A stretch of 64,000 nt of DNA from Trabulsiella guamensis ATCC 49490. Lineage in GTDB: Bacteria; Pseudomonadota; Gammaproteobacteria; Enterobacterales; Enterobacteriaceae. The stretch's first letter is position 1. Every line of letters begins with the position of its first letter. A model generated the notes under the pieces. The model was not told the DNA's origin. It did not search any database and saw nothing but the letters and a program-made list of their open reading frames with translations. The stretch covers positions 62,001 to 126,000 of the forward strand of contig NZ_JMTB01000078.1 of assembly GCF_000734965.1 (NCBI RefSeq), in the 5' to 3' direction. Shown here one piece after another: positions 9,011-20,394 of the stretch. Both the position numbers and the translations under genes were made by a program.

Positions 9011-10489
9011 TTACTTACTTTTCTTGATGTGCTTAATCAGACGCTTACGCTTACGCATCTGATTCGGCGTCAGCGTGTTGCGCTTGTTGGCAAACGGGTT
9101 ATCCCCTTCCTTGAACTGAATGCGGATAGGCGTGCCCATCACGTCCAGCGATTTACGGAAGTAGTTCATCAGATAGCGCTTGTAAGAGTCCGGCAGGTCT
9201 TTGACCTGGTTACCGTGGATCACCACAATCGGCGGGTTGTAACCGCCCGCGTGTGCGTATTTCAGCTTCACGCGACGACCGCGTACCAGCGGCGGTTGAT
9301 GATCGTCTGCCGCCATGTTCATAATGCGGGTCAACATGGCTGTGCTGACGCGACGCGTGGAGCTGTCATAGGCTTCACGCACTGACTCAAACAGGTTACC
9401 CACGCCGCTGCCATGCAGAGCGGAGATAAAGTGAACGCGGGCGAAATCAATAAAGCCCAGACGGAAATCAAGCGTCTCTTTGACCTGCTCTTTCACTTCC
9501 TGGCTCAGACCATCCCACTTGTTAACGACAATCACCAGTGAGCGCCCACTATTGAGGATAAAGCCCAGCAGCGAGAGATCCTGATCAGAAATGCCTTCAC
9601 GGGCGTCAATCACCAGCATCACCACGTTGGCGTCTTCAATTGCCTGGAGTGTTTTGATTACCGAGAATTTCTCGACCGCATCAGTGATTTTGCCACGCTT
9701 GCGCACGCCGGCGGTGTCGATAAGCACATATTCGCGCTCATCCCGTTCCATCGGGATATAGATGCTGTCGCGTGTGGTGCCCGGCATGTCGAAAACCACC
9801 ACGCGTTCTTCACCAAGAATGCGGTTAGTTAGTGTTGACTTACCGACGTTCGGACGGCCCACAATCGCCAGCTTAATTGGCAGATCCTGTGGGTTGAAAT
9901 CGTCTTCCGGCTCTTCTGCTTCTTCGCCGCTTTGTTCTGCTTCGAACTGCGCCCAGTAAGCGGCGTCTTCGTCGACTTCTTCCGCAGGCTCGACATCTTC
10001 CATCCACGGCAGCAGCACATGCTCCAGCAGGCTGGCGACGCCACGACCGTGAGACGCGGCAATCGGGTGGATTTCACCAAGCCCCAGCGACCAGAAGTCC
10101 GCCACGGCCTGATCCGGGTCGATACCGTCGGTTTTGTTCGCCACGAGGAAGGTCGGTTTTTCACGGGAGCGCAGATGTTTAGCAATGGCTTCATCCGCTG
10201 GCATCAGGCCAGCGCGGGCATCGACCATAAACAGCACCACATCAGCTTCTTCAATCGCCAGCAGCGACTGTTCCGCCATGCGGGTTTCCACGCCCTCTTC
10301 GTTGCCGTCAATACCGCCTGTATCGATACAGATAAACTCACGGCCTTCCACTTCAGCACGACCGTATTTACGGTCACGAGTCAGACCCGGAAAATCCGCA
10401 ACCAGCGCGTCACGGGTACGCGTCAGGCGGTTGAAAAGCGTGGATTTTCCTACGTTAGGGCGCCCGACAAGCGCGACCACAGGTACCAT
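9011..10489 (-). CDS. der: Ribosome-assembly GTPase Der (EngA)
   Basis: 492 residues (E. coli 490). Essential GTPase with two tandem G domains that acts in maturation of the 50S subunit. G1 motifs are [14 protein letters not shown] near residue 8 and [14 protein letters not shown] near 210; the NKxD motifs are NKTD and NKWD. An acidic linker ([20 protein letters not shown]) joins the domains, and a C-terminal KH-like domain ends in a basic [19 protein letters not shown] tail. Follows bamB after an 83-bp spacer containing a stem-loop. Confidence 0.98.
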   Translation of the reverse strand: MVPVVALVGRPNVGKSTLFNRLTRTRDALVADFPGLTRDRKYGRAEVEGREFICIDTGGIDGNEEGVETRMAEQSLLAIEEADVVLFMVDARAGLMPADEAIAKHLRSREKPTFLVANKTDGIDPDQAVADFWSLGLGEIHPIAASHGRGVASLLEHVLLPWMEDVEPAEEVDEDAAYWAQFEAEQSGEEAEEPEDDFNPQDLPIKLAIVGRPNVGKSTLTNRILGEERVVVFDMPGTTRDSIYIPMERDEREYVLIDTAGVRKRGKITDAVEKFSVIKTLQAIEDANVVMLVIDAREGISDQDLSLLGFILNSGRSLVIVVNKWDGLSQEVKEQVKETLDFRLGFIDFARVHFISALHGSGVGNLFESVREAYDSSTRRVSTAMLTRIMNMAADDHQPPLVRGRRVKLKYAHAGGYNPPIVVIHGNQVKDLPDSYKRYLMNYFRKSLDVMGTPIRIQFKEGDNPFANKRNTLTPNQMRKRKRLIKHIKKSK

Positions 10490-10519
10490 GTTAAATGCCT
10501 CTTCAATTCTAAAAACAGT

Positions 10520-10550
10520 AAAACGGCCCCTGACTGAACAGGAGCCGTTT
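10520..10550 (-). terminator. Stem-loop between bamB and der
   Basis: On the minus strand AAACGGCTCCTG / CAGGGGCCGTTT form a long stem with a short loop, followed by TACTGTTTTTAG. It looks like a partial terminator or attenuator after bamB with der read through or from its own promoter. Confidence 0.55.
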
Positions 10551-10572
10551 ATTACATATCACTACGACTGAC

Positions 10573-11751
10573 TTAACGCGTAATCGCGTACAGCGTGCCG
10601 TCTTTCGCCTGGATTAGCAGTTTGCCGTCTGCCACAACAGGATCGGTCAGGAAGCCGGAGCTGTCGACCTTCTGCTGCGCCACAAAGCGGCCATCCTGCG
10701 GGTTGATCCAGTGCATATAGCCTTCGCTGTCGCCGACAACCAGGCTGCCGTTATACAGCACCGGCGCGGTCAGCAGACGGTGCAGCAGATCGCTCTGCGT
10801 CCACAGCGTCACGCCACCGTCAGTGGTCAGCGTCAGCAGGCGGTCGTTCTGATCGACCATATAAATACGGTCGCCATCGACGATAAAGTCATTTACCGAG
10901 CCCAGTTCACGTTTCCACATGATCTGGCCGCTGCGCAGATCCAGCGCAGTCAGGTTGCCGTTGTAGGCCAGCGTATAGACCACGCCTTCAACCACAATCG
11001 GGGTGGTGTCGACGTCGCTCAGGCGATCGATTTCCGTCGCCCCAGTCGCCTGGGAAATACGTTGTTGCCAGATGATCTGACCCTGTTGCATCAGCACGGC
11101 GCTGACGCGGCCGTTATCACCGCCAACAATCGCGGCGCCGTAGGCGGTCGCAGGCGCGGATTCACCACGCAGGGACAGAGACGGCATATCAAGGTTAACG
11201 GTCCATTTCACGGCACCGTCGCTTTCGTTCAGTGCCTGCAACTGACCGTTGCTGGTGTGTACCAGTACCAGGCCATCGCTGACGACCGGACGAGAGAGCG
11301 CTTCACCCGCGACCACCGTTTCCCATGCTACGGTGCCATCGCTGGTATTCAGGGCATACACTTTCGCTTTTTCACTGCCCACATACACATGGCCACCGGA
11401 AACGGTCAGCCCGCCAGAAAGCAGTGCCGGCGCATGCGAGAACCAGCCATCTTTTTCTGCCAGATTCACTGACCAGACTTCACGCCCATCATCTATGTTC
11501 ACCGCTTTCACGGTACCTTTGCGATCAGCGGCATAAACCACGCTGTCCGCATAAGCCGGATGGAGGTTAGAGTAGAAGTCACCAATCCCGCTACCCACCG
11601 AGGTGTCCCACGCGGTGGACGGGGTAAACTGGTTTTCAACCGTTGGCAGCGGAGACATTTTGACAACGTCTTCTTCGCTGTTAAATAACGAGCAACCACT
11701 CAGCAGAGTCACTGAAAGCAGTCCTGGCAAAAGTAATTTACGCAATTGCAT
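10573..11751 (-). CDS. bamB: Outer-membrane assembly lipoprotein BamB (YfgL)
   Basis: 392 residues, the family length. The lipoprotein signal MQLRKLLLPGLLSVTLLSGC places the acylated Cys at position 20, with Ser at +2, favouring the outer membrane. The rest is an eight-bladed PQQ-type beta-propeller with repeated DG..W motifs (DGREVWSVNL, DGTVAWETVV, DGAVKWTVNL, SGQIMWKREL). BamB helps the Bam complex fold beta-barrel proteins. Sits 10 bp after yfgM. Confidence 0.98.
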   Translation of the reverse strand: MQLRKLLLPGLLSVTLLSGCSLFNSEEDVVKMSPLPTVENQFTPSTAWDTSVGSGIGDFYSNLHPAYADSVVYAADRKGTVKAVNIDDGREVWSVNLAEKDGWFSHAPALLSGGLTVSGGHVYVGSEKAKVYALNTSDGTVAWETVVAGEALSRPVVSDGLVLVHTSNGQLQALNESDGAVKWTVNLDMPSLSLRGESAPATAYGAAIVGGDNGRVSAVLMQQGQIIWQQRISQATGATEIDRLSDVDTTPIVVEGVVYTLAYNGNLTALDLRSGQIMWKRELGSVNDFIVDGDRIYMVDQNDRLLTLTTDGGVTLWTQSDLLHRLLTAPVLYNGSLVVGDSEGYMHWINPQDGRFVAQQKVDSSGFLTDPVVADGKLLIQAKDGTLYAITR

Positions 11752-11761
11752 CGCGTCCCTC

Positions 11762-12382
11762 TCAGATGGACAAATTATTTATTTTCATGCGCATCATCTC
11801 GCTAAGCGCGGGTGAAGCATCGCTCTTAACGCCCGCTTCCCACGCGGTACGCGCTCCTTGCTTATCGCCTTTGCTCAGCAGAATTTCACCGCGCAGATCC
11901 GCGACGATAGCCGTCCAGCCTTCGCCTTTGATGCCATCAAGGGTTTTCAGCGCGGCATCCGGCTGTTTCAGCTGAAGCTGAAGACGAGCAAGACGCATGT
12001 TAATAACCGATTTAAGGTTATCATCAGCGGCGGCAGCCAGACCCTGCTGTAACTGTTTTCCTGCTTTATCGAGCTGGTTTGCATCGACATACTGTTGCGC
12101 CAGCTCCAGAGAAGCAAACGCGCCGTAAGTATTTTTCGTTTCAGCCGCAAATTTTTCCGCTGACGCGATAGCTTCCGGCTTACCAGAATTCAGCGAAGAG
12201 ACCGCATTTTCATAGGCCAGCGATGCGCCTCTGGCCGTTTCGATCTGATGGGAGGTCCAGTAGCGCCAGCCAACCAGCGCGCCTACCCCGAGTATCACTC
12301 CAACCGCCAGTGCCTTACCGTTCTCCGCAAAGAACCGTTTAAGTGCATCAACCTGGTCGTTTTCGTTATTGTAAATTTCCAC
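11762..12382 (-). CDS. yfgM: Periplasmic chaperone/ancillary translocon protein YfgM
   Basis: 206 residues from a GTG start (12380-12382), preceded by AGGAGAAGGA and giving VEIYNNENDQVDALKRF, which aligns with E. coli YfgM. An ATG 32 codons further upstream would lie within hisS and is rejected. One inner-membrane helix (about 22-42, ALAVGVILGVGALVGWRYW) is followed by a periplasmic TPR-like helical domain. In E. coli YfgM associates with SecYEG and PpiD and affects Rcs control. Located between hisS and bamB. Confidence 0.95.
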   Translation of the reverse strand: MEIYNNENDQVDALKRFFAENGKALAVGVILGVGALVGWRYWTSHQIETARGASLAYENAVSSLNSGKPEAIASAEKFAAETKNTYGAFASLELAQQYVDANQLDKAGKQLQQGLAAAADDNLKSVINMRLARLQLQLKQPDAALKTLDGIKGEGWTAIVADLRGEILLSKGDKQGARTAWEAGVKSDASPALSEMMRMKINNLSI

Positions 12383-12416
12383 GCAGTCCTTCTCCTGAAT
12401 GATATTTCCCGGGAGA

Positions 12417-13691
12417 TTAGCCCAGTAGTGTCCGCAAATATTCCGCAACGCTATCCTGCGCAACAGTCGTTTGCTCACCTGAGCGTAAATCTTTCACCAC
12501 AACGGTATGTTCTGCAATCTCAGATTCACCCAGCACCAGTGCGACGCGAGCGCCCCACTTGTCTGCACGGGCAAACTGCTTCTTGAAGTTGCCGCCGCCA
12601 TGGTTAGTCATCAGTTTAACGCCTTTGTTCGCATCGCGGATCTGTTCTGCCAGACGCATAGCGGCTGACTGAGTATTTTCTCCGGAGGCGATCAGGTATA
12701 TATCGACAACAGGATCAGCTTTAAATTCCGGGTTAACAGCCTGAACCAGTAAAACTAATCGCTCAAGGCCCATCGCAAAGCCAACGCCCGGGGTGGCGCG
12801 ACCACCTAACTGCTCAACCAGACCATCATAACGCCCACCGGCGCAAACCGTGCCCTGCGAACCCAGGCTATTGGTGACCCACTCAAAAACCGTACGGTTG
12901 TAGTAATCCAGACCGCGCACCAGACGCTGATTCACGGTATAGGTAATACCGGCATCGTCGAGGAATTTACACAGCCCGGCAAAGTGTTCTTTAGATTCGT
13001 CGTCCAGGTAATCGCCCAGCGCAGGCGCGTCGTTCAGCAGCGCCTGGACGTCCGGGTTTTTCGAATCCAGCACGCGCAACGGGTTGCTGTACATGCGGCG
13101 TTTACTGTCTTCGTCAAGCTTCTCGGTGTGCTGTTCCAGATATGCCACCAGCGCGTCACGGTAATTCGCGCGTGCTTCCAGTGAGCCGATGGAATTCAGC
13201 TCGAGGCTGACATCACGGGAGATCCCCAGCGCGCGCCACCAGCGTGCGGTCAGCATGATCAGTTCGGCGTCGATATCCGGGCCCTGCAGGCCAAACACTT
13301 CGCAACCGATCTGATGGAACTGGCGATAGCGCCCTTTCTGCGGACGCTCGTGGCGAAACATCGGCCCGATGTACCACAAACGTTGTTCCTGATTGTACAG
13401 AAGACCATGTTCGATGCCGGCGCGTACACAGCCCGCAGTACCTTCCGGACGCAACGTCAGGCTGTCGCCATTACGATCTTCGAAGGTATACATCTCTTTT
13501 TCGACGACGTCGGTCACTTCACCAATCGCGCGTTTGAATAACGGGGTCTGCTCTACAATCGGCAAACGGATTTCACTGTAACCGTAGCTGCCGAGCACCT
13601 CTTTCAGTGTGCCTTCAATGCGCTGCCAGATGGCGGTTTCGCCCGGCAGGTAATCGTTCATGCCGCGAATGGCTTGAATGTTCTTTGCCAC
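12417..13691 (-). CDS. hisS: Histidyl-tRNA synthetase
   Basis: 424 residues (E. coli 424). Class II aminoacyl-tRNA synthetase charging tRNA-His. Motif 2 is [24 protein letters not shown] and the histidine-specific loops are [15 protein letters not shown] and [15 protein letters not shown]; motif 3 is [13 protein letters not shown]-terminal anticodon-binding domain begins near residue 330. Essential. Lies between ispG and yfgM in a run of minus-strand housekeeping genes. Confidence 0.98.
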   Translation of the reverse strand: MAKNIQAIRGMNDYLPGETAIWQRIEGTLKEVLGSYGYSEIRLPIVEQTPLFKRAIGEVTDVVEKEMYTFEDRNGDSLTLRPEGTAGCVRAGIEHGLLYNQEQRLWYIGPMFRHERPQKGRYRQFHQIGCEVFGLQGPDIDAELIMLTARWWRALGISRDVSLELNSIGSLEARANYRDALVAYLEQHTEKLDEDSKRRMYSNPLRVLDSKNPDVQALLNDAPALGDYLDDESKEHFAGLCKFLDDAGITYTVNQRLVRGLDYYNRTVFEWVTNSLGSQGTVCAGGRYDGLVEQLGGRATPGVGFAMGLERLVLLVQAVNPEFKADPVVDIYLIASGENTQSAAMRLAEQIRDANKGVKLMTNHGGGNFKKQFARADKWGARVALVLGESEIAEHTVVVKDLRSGEQTTVAQDSVAEYLRTLLG

Positions 13692-13711
13692 GTTTATTCT
13701 CTTTCTATATA

Positions 13712-13750
13712 CAAAAATGAACCCTTAGCGCTGCTGCGCCCGCGGGTTCA
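13712..13750 (-). terminator. Hairpin with U-tract between ispG and hisS
   Basis: On the minus strand TGAACCC (13744-13750) pairs with GGGTTCA (13718-13724), followed by TTTTTGT: a plausible attenuator or partial terminator ahead of hisS. A second, perfect hairpin (GGGAAGCG / CGCTTCCC) lies just upstream at 13760-13778. Confidence 0.6.
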
Positions 13751-13787
13751 ATCATACACGGGAAGCGCGCCGCTTCCCATCACGTTA

Positions 13788-14909
13788 TTATTTTACGTCG
13801 ACCTGCTGGACGTCGATGCGTTGGGCTTCGTCGAGCATACTGGCTTTAGCACGGATCCGCGCTTCAAGCTGCGCAATCATGTCGTCATTGTCCAGACGAT
13901 CTTTGCGCACACCATCTTCGTACAGACCGCTTTTGCGGTTACCACCGGTAACACCGAGTGTAGACACCAGCGCTTCGCCAGGGCCGTTCACCACGCAACC
14001 GATAATGGACACGTCCATCGGCGTGATGATGTCTTCCAGACGCTGCTCCAGCGCGTTGACGGTGCCAATCACGTCAAACTCCTGACGCGAGCAGGTCGGG
14101 CAGGCGATGAAGTTAATGCCGCGCGAACGGATACGCAGCGATTTCAGGATATCGAAACCGACTTTAATCTCTTCAACAGGATCGGCCGCCAGCGACACGC
14201 GCAGGGTATCGCCAATCCCTTCGGAGAGCAGCAGGCCGAGGCCGATGGCTGATTTCACCGCGCCGCTGCGTGCGCCGCCCGCTTCGGTAATTCCCAGGTG
14301 CAGGGGTTGGTCGATTTGCTTCGCCAGCAGACGATAGGATTCCACCGCGAGGAACACGTCAGAAGCTTTCACGCTGACTTTGAATTGATCGAAATTGAGA
14401 CGATCGAGGTGATCAACGTGGCGCATCGCGGATTCGAGCAGCGCCTGCGGCGTTGGCTCACCGTATTTTTCCTGGAGGTCTTTTTCCAGCGAACCGGCGT
14501 TAACGCCGATACGGATCGGGATGTTCTTATCCCGCGCGCAGTCCACCACCTGGCGGATGCGCTCTTCGTTACCAATGTTGCCCGGATTGATGCGCAGGCA
14601 GTCAACGCCATACTCGGCGACTTTCAGCGCAATGCGGTAATCGAAGTGGATATCAGCCACCAGCGGAACGCTGACCTGCTGTTTGATGAGTTTAAAGGCT
14701 TCTGCGGCATCCATGGTCGGAACTGAGACGCGGACGATGTCCGCGCCAACGCGCTCCAGCGCTTTGATTTGATTGACCGTCGCCTCGACATCCGTCGTAC
14801 GCGTGTTGGTCATTGACTGCACGGCGATGGGGGCTCCATCGCCGATCGGCACGTTACCAACGTAAATGCGTGTAGACTTCCTACGTTGAATTGGAGCCTG
14901 GTTATGCAT
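13788..14909 (-). CDS. ispG: 4-hydroxy-3-methylbut-2-enyl diphosphate synthase IspG (GcpE)
   Basis: 373 residues (E. coli 372). Penultimate step of the MEP isoprenoid pathway, a [4Fe-4S] enzyme using flavodoxin. Cluster ligands are CPTC in [14 protein letters not shown] (near 270-273) and Cys near 305 in [13 protein letters not shown]. An N-terminal TIM barrel includes [11 protein letters not shown] and RINPGNIG. Essential. Only 26 bp after rodZ. Confidence 0.98.
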   Translation of the reverse strand: MHNQAPIQRRKSTRIYVGNVPIGDGAPIAVQSMTNTRTTDVEATVNQIKALERVGADIVRVSVPTMDAAEAFKLIKQQVSVPLVADIHFDYRIALKVAEYGVDCLRINPGNIGNEERIRQVVDCARDKNIPIRIGVNAGSLEKDLQEKYGEPTPQALLESAMRHVDHLDRLNFDQFKVSVKASDVFLAVESYRLLAKQIDQPLHLGITEAGGARSGAVKSAIGLGLLLSEGIGDTLRVSLAADPVEEIKVGFDILKSLRIRSRGINFIACPTCSRQEFDVIGTVNALEQRLEDIITPMDVSIIGCVVNGPGEALVSTLGVTGGNRKSGLYEDGVRKDRLDNDDMIAQLEARIRAKASMLDEAQRIDVQQVDVK

Positions 14910-14935
14910 GAAAAATCTCCCGCATTGCCCGTCTG

Positions 14936-15943
14936 TTACTGTGCCGGTGATTGTTCGGCATTGAGGGTCAAACGCGCAACCTGGTTAGTTCTGATAAAGC
15001 GGCTGAGATCGACAGGTTTTCCCTGATACTGGATCTGTACCGCTGCCGGAGCGCCGATTTTAAGCTTATAAGGCGCCTGCCCGGTTAAGTTAAGCGTGCC
15101 ATCTTTGCGTTGCAGGCCGCTGAACAGTTTTTTGCCCGTCGCGTCAGAGACTTCCAGCCAGCAATCGGCATTGAAATTCATCACGATGGCATCCGCGCTG
15201 GCGGCCGGCGCGGCAGTCCCCGCCGGATCGGTCGGCAGCGGCGCTGCATCAGTGGTAGCCGGTGCGGTATTGTTGGCCGTGCTATCGACGTTCGCCTGCG
15301 ATGGCGGCACCACAGCATTCGTCTGGGCGTTATCCGCCGGAGCGGTGGTGGTCGGCGCCGGCATGGCCGGAGCAGAAGTCGTCGGAGCTGGCGATTCCAC
15401 CGGCGTATTTTGCGCGGTAGCATCCGGCGTTTGCGCAGCACCAGTATCCAGTGGAATACTCTGCTGCGAACTGGTGTCGCTGGCATTCAGCTCGGCAGAA
15501 GATTGATCGGCCATACTGGAGATCTCTTCCTGCTGAGCTTTGTGGTTCTGCCACCACCAGGCGCCTGTCAGGCCGATTACCACGAACAGCACCAGCCAGG
15601 TAAAGCTCATCAGCCAGCCGTCGCGTCTTTTACGGCGCTTACCTATCGTCATGCCCTGCATCGGCGCGACTTTCGTCATTCGGACTGGCGTCTCTTTGAC
15701 CGGAAGCAGTTCTTCTTCCGGGATATGCACCAGTCGGGCATAGGAACGGATGTACCCACGCAGGAAAGTTGAAGCCAGATCGGCAGGAGCCTTATCGTCT
15801 TCAAGATCGCGAACCGTGGAAACCTTCAGACACAAGCGTTCTGCGACAGCTTGTTGACTGAGTCCGAGTTGTTCACGGGCGTTGCGCAGACGTGCACCCG
15901 TGGTTTGTGCTTCATGTTGGTCGTGAGTGGCTTCAGTATTCAT
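14936..15943 (-). CDS. rodZ: Cytoskeletal protein RodZ
   Basis: 335 residues (E. coli 337). Bitopic inner-membrane protein linking MreB filaments to the elongation machinery and needed for rod shape. The N-terminal Cro/CI-type HTH (about 18-90, [19 protein letters not shown]) contacts MreB. A basic KRRKRRDGW stretch precedes one membrane helix (about 112-131). A Pro/Thr/Ala-rich periplasmic linker (about 150-240) follows, then a C-terminal DUF4115 beta domain ([18 protein letters not shown]). The low-complexity linker explains GC-rich antisense reading frames here. Confidence 0.97.
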   Translation of the reverse strand: MNTEATHDQHEAQTTGARLRNAREQLGLSQQAVAERLCLKVSTVRDLEDDKAPADLASTFLRGYIRSYARLVHIPEEELLPVKETPVRMTKVAPMQGMTIGKRRKRRDGWLMSFTWLVLFVVIGLTGAWWWQNHKAQQEEISSMADQSSAELNASDTSSQQSIPLDTGAAQTPDATAQNTPVESPAPTTSAPAMPAPTTTAPADNAQTNAVVPPSQANVDSTANNTAPATTDAAPLPTDPAGTAAPAASADAIVMNFNADCWLEVSDATGKKLFSGLQRKDGTLNLTGQAPYKLKIGAPAAVQIQYQGKPVDLSRFIRTNQVARLTLNAEQSPAQ

Positions 15944-16171
15944 TCGCTACAACTGCTGGTACGTGAAATTTAAGAGTCAGGTGCCGGTAAACCCGCACCG
16001 CGAAATATCTACCCGATTACTAAACAAGCCTAAGCTGTTGTTGAACCGCTACATACTGCCTCAATCCCGACGGAAACGCACCGTAATTATTAATGCTATT
16101 GATGCAATTTACCTAATTCGTCACCTTAAAGAATACCGCGCGCGTCATCCTGAAACACGCGGTTCAGGATC

Positions 16172-17338
16172 TCAGACGGCTTTCACCGCAATAGGTTCAC
16201 CTTGCATACGTTTTCGCAGCGTACGTTTGGTACGGTCGATAACGTCTCCGGCCAGCTGGCCACAGGCGGCATCAATGTCATCGCCACGTGTTTTACGCAC
16301 GATGGTGGTAAAGCCATACTCCATCAATACTTTCGAGAAACGGTCGATACGGCTGTTGGAACTGCGGCCATACGGTGCGCCAGGGAACGGGTTCCACGGG
16401 ATCAGGTTGATTTTGCACGGCGTATCTTTCAGCAGTTCCGCCAACTGGTGCGCATGCTCAGTGCCGTCATTCACATGGTCGAGCATCACATATTCGATAG
16501 TCACGCGACCCTGATTGGCGTTGGATTTCTCCAGGTAACGACGCACGGCCGCCAGGAACGTCTCAATGTTGTACTTTCTGTTGATCGGGACAATTTCGTC
16601 ACGGATCTCATCGTTCGGTGCATGCAGGGAGATAGCCAGCGCAACGTCAATCATATCGCCAAGCTTGTCCAGCGCCGGAACCACGCCAGAGGTGGAGAGC
16701 GTAACGCGGCGTTTGGACAAGCCAAAGCCGAAATCGTCGAGCATGATTTCCATTGCTGGTACAACGTTCGTCAGATTAAGCAGCGGTTCGCCCATCCCCA
16801 TCATTACCACGTTGGTAATTGGACGTGTCCCCGTCACTTTGGCGGCACCGATGATTTTCGCTGCACGCCATACCTGACCAATAATTTCGGAAACGCGCAG
16901 GTTACGGTTAAAGCCCTGCTGTGCCGTTGAGCAGAATTTACACTCCAGCGCACAACCAACCTGTGAAGAAACGCACAGGGTGGCGCGATCATCTTCAGGA
17001 ATATAAACCGTTTCAACGCGTTGATCGCCTACCGCGATGGCCCATTTAATGGTGCCATCAGAAGAACGCTGTTCTTCGACGACCTCCGGGGCGCGAATTT
17101 CCGCGACCTCTTTTAATTTGCTGCGCAGCACTTTGTTGATGTCAGTCATCTCATCAAAATTATCGCAGCAATAATGGTAAATCCATTTCATCACCTGATC
17201 GGCACGGAAAGGTTTTTCACCTAAGTTTTTGAAAAACTCGCGCATTTCCTGGCGGTTTAAATCCAGCAGGTTGATTTTGGCGTCCTGGGAAGGCACCGTC
17301 AGAGCGGCAGTATCAGGCGTGACAATTTGTTCAGACAT
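16172..17338 (-). CDS. rlmN: Dual-specificity 23S rRNA A2503 / tRNA A37 C2-methyltransferase RlmN
   Basis: 388 residues (E. coli 384). Radical-SAM enzyme making m2A2503 in 23S rRNA and m2A37 in several tRNAs. The CxxxCxxC cluster motif is CALECKFC, followed by [14 protein letters not shown]-binding GGEP-like [10 protein letters not shown] and the C-terminal catalytic Cys in [12 protein letters not shown] are present. The start [15 protein letters not shown] fits the family. The 228 bp before rodZ contain no gene I can recognise. Confidence 0.97.
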   Translation of the reverse strand: MSEQIVTPDTAALTVPSQDAKINLLDLNRQEMREFFKNLGEKPFRADQVMKWIYHYCCDNFDEMTDINKVLRSKLKEVAEIRAPEVVEEQRSSDGTIKWAIAVGDQRVETVYIPEDDRATLCVSSQVGCALECKFCSTAQQGFNRNLRVSEIIGQVWRAAKIIGAAKVTGTRPITNVVMMGMGEPLLNLTNVVPAMEIMLDDFGFGLSKRRVTLSTSGVVPALDKLGDMIDVALAISLHAPNDEIRDEIVPINRKYNIETFLAAVRRYLEKSNANQGRVTIEYVMLDHVNDGTEHAHQLAELLKDTPCKINLIPWNPFPGAPYGRSSNSRIDRFSKVLMEYGFTTIVRKTRGDDIDAACGQLAGDVIDRTKRTLRKRMQGEPIAVKAV

Positions 17339-17383
17339 AATCTATTCCGGCCTCGTTATTACACGTTATGGCCCCTGGAGGGT

Positions 17384-17414
17384 TAAAAAGAAACGCCCCG
17401 CAAAATTCGGGGCG
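17384..17414 (-). terminator. ndk terminator
   Basis: On the minus strand CGCCCCG-aattttg-CGGGGCG is followed by TTTCTTTTTAACC, an intrinsic terminator downstream of ndk and ahead of rlmN. Confidence 0.8.
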
Positions 17415-17475
17415 CTGTATTGTACAAATTATGGCGCATGAATGCCACGTCTGCACGCGGCATTCATGAAAATCA

Positions 17476-17907
17476 TTAGCGAGTGCGCGGGCACACTTCG
17501 CCTTCGCCGAAGAAGAAGGCGATTTCGCGCGCAGCGGATTCAACAGAATCAGAACCGTGAGTGCCGTTTTCAGTGAAGCTGTCTGCGTAGTCCGCGCGTA
17601 GGGTACCTGCCAGCGCGTTAGCCGGGTTGGTTGCGCCCATCAGGTCACGGTGACGCTGTACCGCGTTTTCGCTTTCCAGTACGGAAACCACGATCGGGCC
17701 GGAGGTCATGAACTCAACCAGACCGTCGAAGAACGGCTTACCGTCGTGTTCGGCGTAGAAACCGCGAGCCTGTTCAACGGTCAGGTGCAGCATTTTGGTG
17801 CCAACGATTTTAAAGCCCGCGGCTTCAAAGCGAGAGAAGATATTACCAATTACGTTTTTTGCTACCGCGTTTGGTTTGATGATGGAAAAAGTACGTTCAA
17901 TAGCCAT
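17476..17907 (-). CDS. ndk: Nucleoside diphosphate kinase
   Basis: 143 residues, the exact family length from [15 protein letters not shown]; an upstream in-frame ATG 12 codons away is rejected. Transfers the gamma phosphate between NTPs and NDPs. The phosphorylated His is in [13 protein letters not shown] near residue 117. Monocistronic, with its own terminator. Confidence 0.98.
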   Translation of the reverse strand: MAIERTFSIIKPNAVAKNVIGNIFSRFEAAGFKIVGTKMLHLTVEQARGFYAEHDGKPFFDGLVEFMTSGPIVVSVLESENAVQRHRDLMGATNPANALAGTLRADYADSFTENGTHGSDSVESAAREIAFFFGEGEVCPRTR

Positions 17908-18068
17908 TGATAACCTCTGGTGATGTTCTGTTGTTTTACGCATGACGCGGTATAAATCTGGCGCGAATTATAAAGAGCAAAAATGCCCTTGCCTATGGAT
18001 TAAGGTAACATTTTTTTAAAATAAGACGAGTTTCAGCAACAGATCACATCGCAAGGGCAAAAAATAGT

Positions 18069-20393
18069 CTATTGCAGCGTGAAAGTGGCGGTAACAGTTT
18101 GCCCCGTCTCGTCCATCACCAGCAATTGATAATCGCCCGGTTGTTCAAGCGATAATGTCGTGCTGGCTCCTGTTTCTTCCAGCGATTCACCATTGACAAA
18201 CCACCAGCGTCGCCCCTCGCCGCCGCTGGTCTGCAGGACCAGCGACACGCGATGTGCGCCCGGCAGACGTTTAATGACTGTGCCATTACGCACACCAGAC
18301 AGTACCAGCGGTGCGGCGTTCTGCTGCTGCAGCGGTGGACAATCCGCTGATGGCGCTGGCAATCGCGCCGCCCGTCGTTCACCCGCAGGCAGCCATGGCT
18401 CTAACGGCAACGGCCAGACCTGCAACATTTTTTCTTTCGCGTCCGGGCAATCTGCCGCCACCCGCTCACCTTTCGCATTGACCCATACCGGGAAACGGAT
18501 ACCGCGCACCCCCTCCTGCCCAGGCAATAACAGTGTCGGCGGCTGGCTGTTATCCACCAGCCAGGTGGATAACCGACGCCGGCAGTTACTGTCGCCATCC
18601 GGCAGCGTTTGTCCACCAGGCCAGCATACCGTCGCCGCACTGACGGTCGACGGGCGCGGATCTTCCGGTAATCCGCCTTTGATAACTGACGCACGGGAAA
18701 GCAGCAGGTTATTGACCTGATTCAGCAGCGGTACCGCGCTGACGAAACCAAACTGTCCGACAACAGGCGTCCCATCCGGGCGCCCGGTCCAGATGCCAAT
18801 CACATAGCGCGCATTGACACCAATCGCCCATGCATCACGGTAGCCGTAGCTGGTACCGGTTTTCCACGCCAGCGGAACCGTTTTTGGTAGCGAGGCATCC
18901 GGCAGTGGCTGTTCTTCCCCGGCGAGAATGCGGCGAATGATCCACGCGGAACCGGGGGACAATAGCGGGCGCTCACGCAGCGGATCGCTGGCGAGCAGGC
19001 GTAGCTGTCCCGCTTTTCCGTGCCGGGCAAAGGCGCTGTAGGCGGCGACAATATTCTCCAGACGTGCGCCCGCGCCGCCCAGAATCAGCGACAGATTCGG
19101 CTCCGCCCCGGCAGGCAGGATCAGCGGCAGGCCTGCGTTGCGCAGACGACCAGCAAACTGTTTCGGGCCGTAGGCTTCCAGCACCTGCACGGCTGGCAAA
19201 TTCAGGGAGCGCACCAGCGCGTCGCTCATGCTCACCGGGCCATGAAAGCCACTGTCAAAATTACCGGGGCGATAGTCGCTGAAACGGCGCGGCACATCCT
19301 GCAATAATGAAGCCGGGTGGATCAGCCCGTCATCCAACGCCAGCCCGTAAATAAAAGGTTTCAACACCGACCCGGGCGAACGCACCGCCGATACCATGTC
19401 GATATGACCAAAGCGGCTGTTGTCAGTGATATCTACAGAGCCCACCCAGCCCCTGACTTTCATACTGGTATGATCAACGACGACAATTGCCAGAGAGCTA
19501 CGTGGCGGTAAACGGCTTTCCTGATTCAGCGCGATCTCTTCCAACTGGCGTTGCAGGCTGGCATCCAGGGTGGTGTCGATTTTTGTGCCCTGGCTTTTCG
19601 CCAGCACGCGGCGGGAAAACAGCGGCGCCAGTTGCGGCATCTGCCGGGGCGCGAGCCATACCGGCTCCTCACGCGCTTCTTTAACCACAGTGGCTGACCA
19701 CACGCCCTGCGCCAGCATGCGGTCGAGCACTTTATTACGCGCCGCCTGTGCGCGTTGCGGCCAGCGGTCAGGACGCAAGCGGCTGGGCGCCTGCGGCAGA
19801 ACCGCCAGCAGCGCCGCATCGGAATAGCTGAGCTGCGATGGCGGTTTGCCCAGATAGGACCAACTGGCGGCGCCGATCCCCTGTAATGTGCCGCCGAACG
19901 GCGCACGGTTGAGATACAGAGTGAGGATTTGTTGTTTCGACAGATGCCATTCGAGTTGCAAAGCGCGCCACAGCTGGCGGAACTTACCTCCGAAAGTGCG
20001 GGGATGCGGGTCAAGCAACCGCGCCACCTGCATGGTCAGCGTACTGCCGCCGGAGATCACCCGCCGGGCGGAGAGATCCTGCCAGGCTGCGCGGGCGATC
20101 GAGAAAGGATTGACGCCGGGATGCTCCCAGAACCAGCGATCTTCATACTGGATCAGCGCTTCAAGATAATGCGGAGAGACATCGTTGAGGGTGACCGGAT
20201 AACGCCAGATGCCGTCGGTATCAGCAAAACGCCACAACGGCGTACCGTCTTCCGCCACCACCACACGCGCGGGCGCCACTTCGTTGAGCGGCAGCGGCCA
20301 CAAGCGATCGGCGGCAACGATCAGCAGCCATGCCAGCAACAAAAATCCCGCCAGCCAAAGCCAGCGGGTCTTTTTAACGGGCAAAAAGCGCAT
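18069..20393 (-). CDS. pbpC: Penicillin-binding protein 1C
   Basis: 774 residues (E. coli 770). Bifunctional class A peptidoglycan synthase. One N-terminal membrane anchor (about 10-28) precedes the glycosyltransferase GT51 domain with catalytic Glu in YEDRWFWEHPGVN and the SGGSTLTMQVARLL motif. The transpeptidase domain has SVLK (SPGSVLKPF) and KTGT (WKTGTSYGYRDAW). A C-terminal PBP1C-specific beta domain ends TVTATFTLQ. Starts one base after the yfhM stop, so the two are co-translated; both are thought to act together in a defence/repair role at the periplasmic face. Confidence 0.97.
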   Translation of the reverse strand: MRFLPVKKTRWLWLAGFLLLAWLLIVAADRLWPLPLNEVAPARVVVAEDGTPLWRFADTDGIWRYPVTLNDVSPHYLEALIQYEDRWFWEHPGVNPFSIARAAWQDLSARRVISGGSTLTMQVARLLDPHPRTFGGKFRQLWRALQLEWHLSKQQILTLYLNRAPFGGTLQGIGAASWSYLGKPPSQLSYSDAALLAVLPQAPSRLRPDRWPQRAQAARNKVLDRMLAQGVWSATVVKEAREEPVWLAPRQMPQLAPLFSRRVLAKSQGTKIDTTLDASLQRQLEEIALNQESRLPPRSSLAIVVVDHTSMKVRGWVGSVDITDNSRFGHIDMVSAVRSPGSVLKPFIYGLALDDGLIHPASLLQDVPRRFSDYRPGNFDSGFHGPVSMSDALVRSLNLPAVQVLEAYGPKQFAGRLRNAGLPLILPAGAEPNLSLILGGAGARLENIVAAYSAFARHGKAGQLRLLASDPLRERPLLSPGSAWIIRRILAGEEQPLPDASLPKTVPLAWKTGTSYGYRDAWAIGVNARYVIGIWTGRPDGTPVVGQFGFVSAVPLLNQVNNLLLSRASVIKGGLPEDPRPSTVSAATVCWPGGQTLPDGDSNCRRRLSTWLVDNSQPPTLLLPGQEGVRGIRFPVWVNAKGERVAADCPDAKEKMLQVWPLPLEPWLPAGERRAARLPAPSADCPPLQQQNAAPLVLSGVRNGTVIKRLPGAHRVSLVLQTSGGEGRRWWFVNGESLEETGASTTLSLEQPGDYQLLVMDETGQTVTATFTLQ

Positions 20394-20394
20394 A